In this document: piece after piece, positions 1-6,824 of the stretch | Position numbering within the stretch: the stretch's first letter is position 1 | Layout: each line of letters opens with the position of its first letter | From: Novosphingobium sp. | GTDB lineage: Bacteria; Pseudomonadota; Alphaproteobacteria; Sphingomonadales; Sphingomonadaceae | Length of the DNA: 9,937 nucleotides | Assembly: GCA_027490345.1 (NCBI GenBank) | Contig: JAIXYF010000286.1 | Coordinates: forward strand, 1 to 9,937 | Direction of reading: 5' to 3' | Translations under genes and position numbers: made by a program | Notes under the pieces: model-generated | Databases searched by the model: none | What the model saw: the letters and a program-made list of their open reading frames with translations, nothing else | What the model was told of the DNA's origin: nothing

Positions 1-760
1 GCACACGCAGGATGCGGGCCTGGCTCGATGCGGGCATTTCGGCCACTTCATCAAGGAACAGCGTGCCACCATCGGCCATTTCCAGAAGCCCGGCGCGCAC
101 CAGCTTACCGTCGATTTCCTCGCCGAACAGCTCCTGTTCGAAGCGTTCGGGCGTGATGCGCGCAGAATTGACGGTGACGAAAGCATGATCGGCGCGCGGG
201 CTCCACGAATGAAGCAGCCGCGCGGCCACTTCCTTGCCCGAACCGGCAGGGCCGGTGATGAGCAGGCGGCTGCCGGTGTTGGCCACGCGCTTGAGCGTGG
301 CGCGCACGACATTGATGGCGCTGGAATTGCCGGTGAAACCATCGGCCATCGACAGGCCCTGGCGCAGCCGCGCATTCTCGCGGCGCAGGCGTTCGGTTGC
401 GGTGGCGCGTTCGACCAGCAGCAGCAGGCGCTCTGCCTCGAACGGCTTCTCCAGAAAGTCCATCGCCCCCCGGCTGATCGCCGAGACGGCAGTATCGATG
501 TTGCCGTGGCCCGAGAAAATGATCACCGGCAGTTCGGGTTCGCGCTTCTTGATCTCGTCCAGCACTTCAAGCCCGTCCATCGGGCTGCCGTGAAGCCAGA
601 CATCGAGCAGGACGAGGCTGGGGCGGCGTTCATCAACCGCTGCCAGCGCGGCCGTGCTGTCGGCCGCAGTGCGGCAGCCATAGCCTTCGTCGCTGAGCAC
701 GCCGGCCACGAGCTCGCGGATGTCGCGTTCGTCGTCAACGATAAGGATGTCGAGTGCCAT
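1..760 (-). CDS. ntrX: NtrX nitrogen assimilation response regulator (partial, C-terminal part outside window)
   Basis: Cytoplasmic response regulator, cognate of the NtrY kinase encoded directly upstream. The first 253 residues are visible; the family is usually about 450-460 long, so the rest of the AAA+ domain and the Fis-type helix-turn-helix lie beyond the left edge. Residues 1-120 form a receiver domain: acidic pair D9/D10, likely phosphoacceptor D53, switch residue S83, K105 in EKPF. The AAA+ domain follows, with Walker A (TGPAGSGKE, 169-177) and Walker B (GGTLFLDE, 231-238). The GAFTGA loop that contacts sigma-54 is absent: only 17 residues lie between ELFG (210-213) and GGTLFLDE, against 21 in the NtrC of this window. 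It should therefore regulate without sigma-54, which is my inference. The ATG at 760 starts exactly at the receiver domain, 26 nt after the ntrY stop, with AGGA about 11 nt upstream. Identification is secure from order plus domain pattern. Confidence 0.95.
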   Translation of the reverse strand, partial: MALDILIVDDERDIRELVAGVLSDEGYGCRTAADSTAALAAVDERRPSLVLLDVWLHGSPMDGLEVLDEIKKREPELPVIIFSGHGNIDTAVSAISRGAMDFLEKPFEAERLLLLVERATATERLRRENARLRQGLSMADGFTGNSSAINVVRATLKRVANTGSRLLITGPAGSGKEVAARLLHSWSPRADHAFVTVNSARITPERFEQELFGEEIDGKLVRAGLLEMADGGTLFLDEVAEMPASSQARILRV

Positions 761-786
761 TGGGGAAAGCGTCCTGCAGGTCGGGT

Positions 787-3054
787 TCAGGGGGTGGCAG
801 GAACGGCGGCGGGATCGCCCACCAGTTCGGCTGCCAGGGGATTGCGGGCCATGCGCATGATCACCGATGTCCCGCCTTCGTCATTGGCCGCGAAGGCCAT
901 GGTGCCGCCATGCTCCTCCACGATCTTGTTGACGATGGCGAGGCCAAGGCCGGTGCCCTTCTCGCGCGTGGTCATATAGGGTTCGAGAATGCGCTCCCGT
1001 TCCGCCGGGAGGCCGATACCGTTGTCGGCCACGGTCACGGTGACACACTGGCGATCGGCGGCGAGGCTGACAGCGACGCGGCCGCGATAGGCGATGTCTT
1101 CCTGCCCGCGCGCGCGCTGCTCGATGGCCTCGATCGCGTTCTTGAGGACATTGGTCATCGCCTGGCCGAACTGGTGGCGATCGGCCTCGATCGGCACAGG
1201 CCCGTCGCCTTCGCCTTCGCTGCGGAACGTGAAAGTTATGTCGCTGTGCGCCACTTCCTGCAGGAACAGCGATTGCCGCACAAGATCGCTGGCGTCTTCA
1301 GGACGGAACACGGGCTTGGGCAGGCGCGCAAACGAAGAAAACTCGTCGACCATTTGCCTGAGATCGCCGACCTGGCGAATGATCGTGGCGGTCAGTTCCT
1401 CGAACAGCTCGGGATCGGTTTCGATCTGGCGGCGATAGCGGCGCTTCAGCCGTTCGGTGGCAAGCTGGATCGGGGTGAGCGGGTTCTTGATCTCATGTGC
1501 GATGCGGCGCGCTACATCGGACCAAGCCGCGCGGCGCTGATCGAGCAGCTGGCGCGTGATATCCTCGAACGTGATCACATGCCCGTTGCGGTCTGCCGTG
1601 ACCTTGACCGCGAGCGTGAGCAGATCGCCGCCCTTGGCATAGTGGACCACGCCGTTGCGCTCTCCGCCCGCAACAAACTGCGCAAGCTGCGGGGCAACCT
1701 CGGCCAGCGGCGCTCCGACCAGATCGGTGACGGCCTGATCGCCGGGGCTGCCGCGCATGAGCGCCTGCGCCGAACTGTTGGTCAGCCGGATGCGGCCTTC
1801 GCGGTCGATCGAGACGATCCCGGCGGTGATCGATTCGAGCACGGCTTCGATGAATGCGCGCCGCACTTCAAGCTGGGCATTGGCGCTGACCAGCGCCTGC
1901 GTCTGGGCATCAAGCTGGGCGGTCATGCGGTTGAACGCGCGGGCGAGCAGGCCCACTTCGTCGGTGCCGCTGCCGGCCTGCACGCGCATCGCGAAATTGC
2001 CGCTACCCACTGTGCGCGCGGCCGAAACCAGCGCGATCAGCGGCGCCACCTGCCGGTCGGCAAAGCGCAGCGCAACCCAGACCGCCAGCCCGACAAGGGC
2101 AAGGCTGATGAACAGCAGCGCAATATTGAAACGCAGCTGCAGCGCCCGCGCGCGGCGGGTGAGGAAATCATAGGCCTTGAGCACACTTTGCGCCCGTTGC
2201 CACTGATTGAGCGCCAGCGCATCGGAATTGCGTGCAACATAGAGGTAGATTCCGCGCGCACGGTCAACCGGGGTGACGGCCTCGATCCGCGCCGCCGAGG
2301 CATTGACGACGACCGTCTCGCCCGCATCGATCCGCGCCAGTTCGGCGGGCGTCACGCGTTCGCGCTCTTCGCTCCGCGCCGGATCGACAATTGCGGCCGT
2401 GCGCAGTGTGCCATCCGCTCCGCGTTCGATCAGCGCGGATTCGTTGAGCTTGCGATTGATCACCTGCCACGAATAGCCCTCCGCGAAGTCCTGGCTGGTG
2501 ATCGGCGCTTGCCCCAGATAATCGCGCAAGTCCCCGGCCATCGCCACGCTCTCGTTGCCGACATCGCGCAGCTTGTCGGCATAATAGCCCCGCGCGAGGC
2601 TGTTGGCGTTTTCCAGCATGCCGCGCGAACTGTCTGAAAACCAGAACTCCACGCCAGACTGGAACAGCAGGGACGCGAAGACCACCACCAGCAGCGTCGG
2701 GATCGCCGCGATCAACGAAAACAGCCAGACGAGCCGCACGTGCAGCCGCCCGCTGCTGCCAAGCACGCTGCGGGCAGCACGGCGCAGCGCAAGGCGGCGC
2801 CCGATCAGCACGATCAGCGCCATGGCTGGCACCAGCGTGCCGATGAGCAGACTGGCGGTGAGGCGCGAAGGCAGCAGCTGGTTGGCATTGCCGCTGGCCG
2901 AAAGCGTGAGCCACGTGACCGTGATCATCAGCGTGAGCGCGAGCGTGGCGGTCATTTCCAGCAGCAGAAACACATTGGCACGGCGCATGGCCACCAACAG
3001 GCGGCGATACCACCTTGGCGAGCGCCGGATGCCGCGTTTTTCCTCGTGTGTCAT
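787..3054 (-). CDS. ntrY: NtrY membrane sensor histidine kinase
   Basis: Inner-membrane histidine kinase of 755 residues, a normal length for NtrY, which phosphorylates NtrX. Predicted membrane segments lie at about 27-50, 66-86, 107-131 and 310-330. Residues about 132-309 form an extracytoplasmic sensing region. A HAMP linker (about 330-385) and a PAS domain (about 395-505) follow. The kinase core has the phosphorylated histidine H520 in HEIKNPLTP, an N box with N635 and N639 (NVLKNAIEA), a G1 box with D677 (VADNGIGLP) and a G2 box GTGLGLAIV (700-708). The ATG at 3054 has no clear Shine-Dalgarno sequence, but no better start precedes the first membrane helix. Its stop lies 26 nt before ntrX, so the two are co-transcribed. 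A 114-bp gap separates it from ntrC upstream, which leaves room for its own promoter. The ligand cannot be told from sequence; in other Alphaproteobacteria NtrY has been linked to nitrogen metabolism and redox or oxygen status. Confidence 0.96.
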   Translation of the reverse strand: MTHEEKRGIRRSPRWYRRLLVAMRRANVFLLLEMTATLALTLMITVTWLTLSASGNANQLLPSRLTASLLIGTLVPAMALIVLIGRRLALRRAARSVLGSSGRLHVRLVWLFSLIAAIPTLLVVVFASLLFQSGVEFWFSDSSRGMLENANSLARGYYADKLRDVGNESVAMAGDLRDYLGQAPITSQDFAEGYSWQVINRKLNESALIERGADGTLRTAAIVDPARSEERERVTPAELARIDAGETVVVNASAARIEAVTPVDRARGIYLYVARNSDALALNQWQRAQSVLKAYDFLTRRARALQLRFNIALLFISLALVGLAVWVALRFADRQVAPLIALVSAARTVGSGNFAMRVQAGSGTDEVGLLARAFNRMTAQLDAQTQALVSANAQLEVRRAFIEAVLESITAGIVSIDREGRIRLTNSSAQALMRGSPGDQAVTDLVGAPLAEVAPQLAQFVAGGERNGVVHYAKGGDLLTLAVKVTADRNGHVITFEDITRQLLDQRRAAWSDVARRIAHEIKNPLTPIQLATERLKRRYRRQIETDPELFEELTATIIRQVGDLRQMVDEFSSFARLPKPVFRPEDASDLVRQSLFLQEVAHSDITFTFRSEGEGDGPVPIEADRHQFGQAMTNVLKNAIEAIEQRARGQEDIAYRGRVAVSLAADRQCVTVTVADNGIGLPAERERILEPYMTTREKGTGLGLAIVNKIVEEHGGTMAFAANDEGGTSVIMRMARNPLAAELVGDPAAVPATP

Positions 3055-3099
3055 CGTTGCTGATATACAACACTGCTGTTGCAGGAATGCAAGTCAAAT
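3055..3099 (-). promoter_or_regulatory. Possible ntrYX promoter/leader region with short inverted repeats
   Basis: AT-richer stretch directly upstream of ntrY, in otherwise GC-rich surroundings. It holds two small dyads: CAACA-N4-TGTTG (3068-3081) and TGCA-N4-TGCA (3080-3091). On the minus strand, TTGACT is the best -35-like hexamer, but no well-spaced -10 follows it. TTGCAT-N17-TGTATA is correctly spaced, but each hexamer matches consensus at only about three positions. No sigma-54 element is present. The call rests on composition and position only. Confidence 0.25.
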
Positions 3100-3115
3100 C
3101 AGCCCATTTGGGCCG
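3100..3115 (-). terminator. Weak terminator-like hairpin after ntrC
   Basis: On the minus strand, 54-69 nt past the ntrC stop, CGGCCC and GGGCTG can pair (one G-T wobble) around a 4-nt AAAT loop, followed by the moderately T-rich tail TGATTTGACTT. There is no real U-tract, so at best this would weaken readthrough from ntrC into ntrY. It could equally be an operator dyad or chance. Confidence 0.22.
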
Positions 3116-3168
3116 GCGGGCGGCGGATCTGTGGCACCAGGGCAGGGACAGGCCCTTGTTGTCCGGGC

Positions 3169-4602
3169 TCAGCTGTGCCCGACGGCATCCTCCGGATCGA
3201 TCGCCAGATCGGACAGGCGCTTGCGCAAGGTGTTGCGGTTCAGCCCGAGAAGGCGCGCCGCTCGCACCTGATTGCCCCCCGTGACCGACAGCGCGTGCAG
3301 GAACAGCGGCCGCTCGAACGCGGCCAGCGCTGCGCTATACAGCAGGCCTTCCGCCGGCGTTTCACGCGCCAGCCAGTTGGCGAGGGCTTCGGCAAAATCG
3401 GCAGCAGGGGCTGGGAGCGCCAGCTCTGGCGGCAACTGGGCGCGGTCCTGCGCCAACAGCGGCTCGATCGCGGCCGCGTCGATCACCTCGTCGCGCGCCA
3501 GCAGCGCCAGCCGGTAGACGAAATTGCGAAGCTCGCGCACATTGCCGCGCCAGGGCTGACGCGCGAGCAGCGCAGCGCCTGCGGCAGCCAGCAGGCGGCG
3601 CGGCAGGCCTTCGGCGGCGGCGCGCACCAGGAAATGGCGGGCCAGTGCCTCGATATCGTCAGCCCTTTCGCGCAAGGGCGGCAGTTCGATGGGCACCACG
3701 GCAAGGCGGTAATAAAGATCCTCGCGGAAACTGCCGGCGGCAATCATCGGCACCAGATCGCGGTTGGTTGCCGCCACAATCCGGCAATCGAGCGTGATTT
3801 CCTCAGTGCCGCCCACCCGGCGGATGCGCCCCGATTGCAGCGCGCGCAGCAGGCGGGTCTGCGCTTCCAGCGGCATGTCCCCGATCTCGTCGAGAAACAG
3901 CGTGCCGCCCTTCGCCTGTTCGAACTTGCCGATCCGGCGCTGGGCCGCTCCGGTGAAGGCGCCCTTTTCGTGGCCGAACAGTTCGCTTTCGATGAGATCG
4001 CCAGGAATGGCAGCAGTATTGACCGCAATGAACGGCCCGGCGCTGCGCTTGCCAAGCTGGTGGATCGCCTCGGCTACCAGTTCCTTGCCCGTGCCGGATT
4101 CGCCCAGGATCAGCACCGTCAGATCATTGCGCAGCACCCGCGTGATCATCCGGTAGACTGTCTGCATCGCCGGGCTGCGGCCAACCAGCGGCAGGCCGGG
4201 CGCGACATCCTCGGTAGTATCATCGAGCGCCGCACTTTCGCCCGAGCCGATGGCCTGGCGCACTGTGCGCACAAGCTCGTCGAGATCGAAGGGCTTGGGG
4301 AAATATTCAAACGCCCCGGTATCGCTGGCGCGCACCGCGGTATCGAGCGTGTTCTGCGCCGAGAGGATGATGACCGGCATGTCCGGCGCAGCTTCGCGCA
4401 CACGGCCCAGCGTCTCCATCCCGTCGCCATCGGTGAGCACGACATCGGTGAGCATCAGGCCGAAGCGGCTTTCGCACAGAGCCCGGTCGCGTTCTGCAAT
4501 CGAGGTGCAATGCGTGACAGAATAACCCTCCGCCTCAAGCGCGGCGGTGATGACGAGCGCAATAGAGGCATCGTCCTCGACAAGGAGAATGGCGCTTTTC
4601 AT
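3169..4602 (-). CDS. ntrC: NtrC (NR-I) sigma-54-dependent nitrogen response regulator
   Basis: Cytoplasmic transcription activator of 477 residues, full length for NtrC. When phosphorylated by NtrB it drives sigma-54 promoters of nitrogen-assimilation genes. The receiver domain (1-120) has D10/D11, phosphoacceptor D53, S81 and K103 in PKPF. The AAA+ domain (about 139-370) has Walker A GESGTGKE (167-174), an intact GAFTGA sigma-54 loop (214-219), Walker B with D238/E239 and the REDLYYRL segment (293-300). The C-terminal Fis-type helix-turn-helix (about 441-461) reads NQVRAARLLGLNRNTLRKRL. The linker between them (about 380-425) is rich in Ala, Pro and Leu. The ATG at 4602 overlaps the ntrB stop as ATGA, and GGAAG lies about 9 nt upstream within ntrB, so the two are translationally coupled. 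All key residues are present, so I expect a fully functional sigma-54 activator. Confidence 0.97.
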   Translation of the reverse strand: MKSAILLVEDDASIALVITAALEAEGYSVTHCTSIAERDRALCESRFGLMLTDVVLTDGDGMETLGRVREAAPDMPVIILSAQNTLDTAVRASDTGAFEYFPKPFDLDELVRTVRQAIGSGESAALDDTTEDVAPGLPLVGRSPAMQTVYRMITRVLRNDLTVLILGESGTGKELVAEAIHQLGKRSAGPFIAVNTAAIPGDLIESELFGHEKGAFTGAAQRRIGKFEQAKGGTLFLDEIGDMPLEAQTRLLRALQSGRIRRVGGTEEITLDCRIVAATNRDLVPMIAAGSFREDLYYRLAVVPIELPPLRERADDIEALARHFLVRAAAEGLPRRLLAAAGAALLARQPWRGNVRELRNFVYRLALLARDEVIDAAAIEPLLAQDRAQLPPELALPAPAADFAEALANWLARETPAEGLLYSAALAAFERPLFLHALSVTGGNQVRAARLLGLNRNTLRKRLSDLAIDPEDAVGHS

Positions 4603-5714
4603 GGTCTGGCGCTTCCCGCGACGGGCAGATGCAGGCGGAAGTGAGTCCAGCCGCGCACTTCGTCGCGGTCATGCGTCACGCGGCCGTTCATCTCGCGCAC
4701 CAGCTTCTGCACGAGCGCGAGGCCGAGGCCCTGCCCGTTCTTCTTGCCGGTCACGAATGGATCGAAGATGTGATCGCGCAAGGCCGGATCGATCCCGGGG
4801 CCGTTGTCGCTCACGCGCAGTTCGATGGGCAGGCGCAGGGGCTTGCCGCCCGGGCCGGGGTTCAGCTGGATGCCGCTGGCAAAGCGCGTGCGCACCGCAA
4901 TGCGCGGCTCGCGCGCCGCCTCGCACGCCTCGCGCGCATTGGTGAACAAGTTGAGCAGAACCTGCACCAGCGCATCGGGATTGGCCATGATTGGGGGGAG
5001 CGAGGGATCAAACTCCTCTTCCACCACGAAACCGCCATGCCCGGCCGCCACCACGGCCTGCGCGCGGCGCACCGCTTCGTGAAGGTTGCAGGGGGCATCC
5101 GGCTCACGCCCACGTCGGGACAGCGACTGCATCTGATCAACCAGCTTGGCAATGCGGTCGACCTCGCCGGTGATCAGTTCGGTCAGCGCGCGGTCGCTAT
5201 CGCCCAGCTTGCGTCCCAAGAGCTGCGCAGCGCCGCGAATGCCCGCAAGCGGGTTCTTGATCTCGTGCGCCAGCACTTCGGGCGCGCGCAGCGGTGTCCC
5301 CTCGCCTGCACCGGCCCCGCCGCCATCGCCCGAAAGCGCCTCTACCCCCACCGCTTCGCCCAGCGCGAGGAGCTGCCAACCCGGCGCATAGGCAATCGGC
5401 GCGGTCATGACGTCAATACGGCGGGCCGGCGCGCCAAGGATCCGCACCAGCGAATCGCGCGCAAAGAGCTGCGCCTCGCCTTCGGCCAAGCGGCGCAGGA
5501 TCAGCGGTTCGTCAAAGGCGAACACATCGTCCACCGGCCTGCCAATCAGGCGGCGCGCCCCCTGCCCCGCGAGCTGTTCGGCCGCGGGATTGACCGCGGC
5601 AATGCCAAGATCGGGCGCGAGAGTGATGAGGGCAAGCGGCAGGCTGGCCACGATGCGCTTGGCATCCGGGCGCGCGTTTTCACCGCCCTTGCGCCAGTCT
5701 GCCGGGCCGCTCAT
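4599..5714 (-). CDS. ntrB: NtrB (NR-II) nitrogen sensor histidine kinase/phosphatase
   Basis: Soluble histidine kinase of 371 residues, partner of NtrC and, in the known family, controlled by PII proteins in response to nitrogen status. It has no membrane segment. An N-terminal PAS domain (about 17-125) is joined by a glycine-rich linker (about 129-138) to the dimerisation/phosphotransfer helix with H150 in HEIKNPLAG. The ATP-binding domain shows an N box with N255 and N259 (LLNLFTNAREA), a G1 box with D303 (VSDNGPGID) and a G2 box GQGLGLALV (327-335). The ATG at 5714 follows the dusB stop by 6 nt and lacks a Shine-Dalgarno sequence. No alternative start upstream of the PAS domain looks better, so it probably depends on coupling to dusB. 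The dusB-ntrB-ntrC order matches the nifR3-ntrB-ntrC operon described in Rhodobacter and other Alphaproteobacteria. Confidence 0.96.
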   Translation of the reverse strand: MSGPADWRKGGENARPDAKRIVASLPLALITLAPDLGIAAVNPAAEQLAGQGARRLIGRPVDDVFAFDEPLILRRLAEGEAQLFARDSLVRILGAPARRIDVMTAPIAYAPGWQLLALGEAVGVEALSGDGGGAGAGEGTPLRAPEVLAHEIKNPLAGIRGAAQLLGRKLGDSDRALTELITGEVDRIAKLVDQMQSLSRRGREPDAPCNLHEAVRRAQAVVAAGHGGFVVEEEFDPSLPPIMANPDALVQVLLNLFTNAREACEAAREPRIAVRTRFASGIQLNPGPGGKPLRLPIELRVSDNGPGIDPALRDHIFDPFVTGKKNGQGLGLALVQKLVREMNGRVTHDRDEVRGWTHFRLHLPVAGSARP

Positions 5715-5720
5715 GCCGCG

Positions 5721-6749
5721 TCAGGCCGCAGCGCGGCTGACCGGTGCAGCCATCGCGCGGGCATAGAATTCGGCCAGCGCAGCCAAGACGGCCTCGTGAT
5801 CCTCGATGAAGTTCACACGGTTGCGAAACTCGGCCGATCCGGGCAGACCCTTGGTATACCAGCCCAGGTGCTTGCGCGCCATATTGACCCCGGTCACCAG
5901 ACCATAATGCTCCAGCATCGCGTGGTAGTGTTCTGTTATCAGGGCATATTGCTCGGCAATGCCGGGCTCGGCGCGCTCTTCGCCGGTATCGAGCCAGTGC
6001 ATCACCTGGCCGAGCAGCCACGGCTTGCCATAGGCCCCGCGCCCGATCATCAGGCCGTCCGCCCCGCTTTGCGCAATCGCCGTGGCAGCATCATCGATCC
6101 CGCAGATATCGCCGTTGACGATGACCGGGATCGAAACCGCCTCCTTCACCCGGCGCACGAAGGCCCAATCGGCCGAGCCCTTGTACATCTGGTTGCGCGT
6201 GCGTCCATGCACAGTGATCATCTGCGCCCCCAGATCCTGCGCAATCCGCGCCAGTTCCGGGGCATTCAGGCTATCATGGCACCAGCCCATGCGCATCTTG
6301 ACCGTGACCGGCACTTTCACCGCTTTGACTGTCGCCTCGATCAGCGCGGTGGCCAGCGGAATGTCGCGCATGAGCGCCGAGCCGCAATCGCCGCTGACGA
6401 TCTTGCGCACCGGGCAACCCATGTTGATATCGATGATCGCGGCGCCCTTGGCTTCGGAAATGCGCGCCGCTTCGGCCATCTGCGCAGGCTCATTGCCCAT
6501 GAGCTGCATCGAGACCGGCTCTTCGGTGGGGTGCCACGCCGCCTTCTGGATCGACTGGCGCGTCTCGCGGATCGCGGCGGGGCTGGCGATCATTTCGGTC
6601 ACGTTGAGGCCCGAACCGAAGCGGCGCACCATCGTGCGGAACGGCAGATCGGACACGCCCGTCATCGGTGCGAGCACCACGGGCTGCGCAATGCGCACGG
6701 GGCCGACCATGATCGGCGCAAGGCTGGGTGGGACGGGACGTTCGGTCAT
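5721..6749 (-). CDS. dusB: tRNA-dihydrouridine synthase (DusB/NifR3 family)
   Basis: Flavoenzyme (FMN, NADPH) that reduces uridines in the tRNA D-arm to dihydrouridine. At 342 residues it has the family's usual length. The TIM-barrel signatures are PMTGVSD (28-34), MQLMGNEP (81-88), the catalytic-cysteine motif NMGCPVRKI (109-117, C112), VTVKMRMGW (148-156) with K151, HGRTR (181-185) with H181, VNGDI (211-215) and the FMN-phosphate motif IGRGA (235-239). A smaller C-terminal helical domain (about 260-342) follows. It is the first gene of the minus-strand block, with ntrB 6 nt downstream, so its promoter probably drives dusB-ntrB-ntrC. The older name nifR3 comes from this linkage; the enzyme itself is a tRNA modification enzyme. 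The ATG at 6749 has only a weak Shine-Dalgarno sequence. DusB rather than DusA/C is inferred from motifs and synteny. Confidence 0.95.
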   Translation of the reverse strand: MTERPVPPSLAPIMVGPVRIAQPVVLAPMTGVSDLPFRTMVRRFGSGLNVTEMIASPAAIRETRQSIQKAAWHPTEEPVSMQLMGNEPAQMAEAARISEAKGAAIIDINMGCPVRKIVSGDCGSALMRDIPLATALIEATVKAVKVPVTVKMRMGWCHDSLNAPELARIAQDLGAQMITVHGRTRNQMYKGSADWAFVRRVKEAVSIPVIVNGDICGIDDAATAIAQSGADGLMIGRGAYGKPWLLGQVMHWLDTGEERAEPGIAEQYALITEHYHAMLEHYGLVTGVNMARKHLGWYTKGLPGSAEFRNRVNFIEDHEAVLAALAEFYARAMAAPVSRAAA

Positions 6750-6754
6750 CGCAA

Positions 6755-6777
6755 GTATGCCTAAAAAAGAGGCATGC
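6755..6777. repeat. Inverted repeat with A-tract loop between dusB and ispDF
   Basis: GTATGCCT and AGGCATGC form arms of eight pairs, with one T-G mismatch/wobble, around a 7-nt loop AAAAAAG. The inner six pairs (ATGCCT/AGGCAT) are perfect. The dyad begins 5 bp upstream of the dusB start codon. It could be an operator, or a hairpin in the dusB leader RNA that affects translation. It is unlikely to be a terminator because no gene ends here. Confidence 0.4.
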
Positions 6778-6812
6778 GCTTAGTCGATTGCGCGGTTTGC
6801 GGCAAGGACTGT

Positions 6813-6818
6813 AAGAGG
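6813..6818 (+). promoter_or_regulatory. Ribosome binding site fixing the ispDF start
   Basis: AAGAGG lies 6 nt upstream of the ATG at 6825. This supports that start over the in-frame ATG at 6774, whose only Shine-Dalgarno-like sequence sits 1 nt away, too close to work well. Confidence 0.6.
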
Positions 6819-6824
6819 CGATGC

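Larger units (their letters stand above)
6750..6824. promoter_or_regulatory. Divergent intergenic region between dusB and ispDF
   Basis: This 75-bp gap separates two divergently transcribed genes, so it should hold promoters for both groups. An inverted repeat sits next to dusB (6755-6777). The remainder is GC-rich with no convincing -35/-10 pair on either strand. The best minus-strand candidate is TTGCCG-N17-TAAGCG and the best plus-strand candidate is TTGCGC-N16-TGTAAG; both are weak. No sigma-54 element is seen. Confidence 0.5.

Noticed and set aside
754..2637. 627-codon plus-strand reading frame opposite ntrY
   Set aside because: It is the mirror of ntrY in GC-rich DNA: the composition is dominated by Arg, Ala, Gly, Asp and His with no recognisable domain, while the minus strand encodes a complete histidine kinase.
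2824..2842. Second sigma-54-like TGGCAC...TGCC string inside ntrY
   Set aside because: The spacing between the GG and GC elements is off by one, and it lies inside coding sequence on the antisense strand.
3130..3148. Sigma-54 promoter suggested by TGGCAC on the plus strand
   Set aside because: The required GC at the -12 element is missing after the correct spacing, and the site would point antisense into ntrC.
3079..4644. 521-codon plus-strand reading frame opposite ntrC
   Set aside because: It is a shadow of ntrC, whose receiver, AAA+ and helix-turn-helix motifs are all intact on the minus strand.
4629..6764. 711-codon plus-strand reading frame spanning ntrB and dusB
   Set aside because: It runs antisense through two clearly real genes, carries no family motif and shows the same Arg/His/Ala-rich shadow composition. 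Length alone is not evidence at this GC content.
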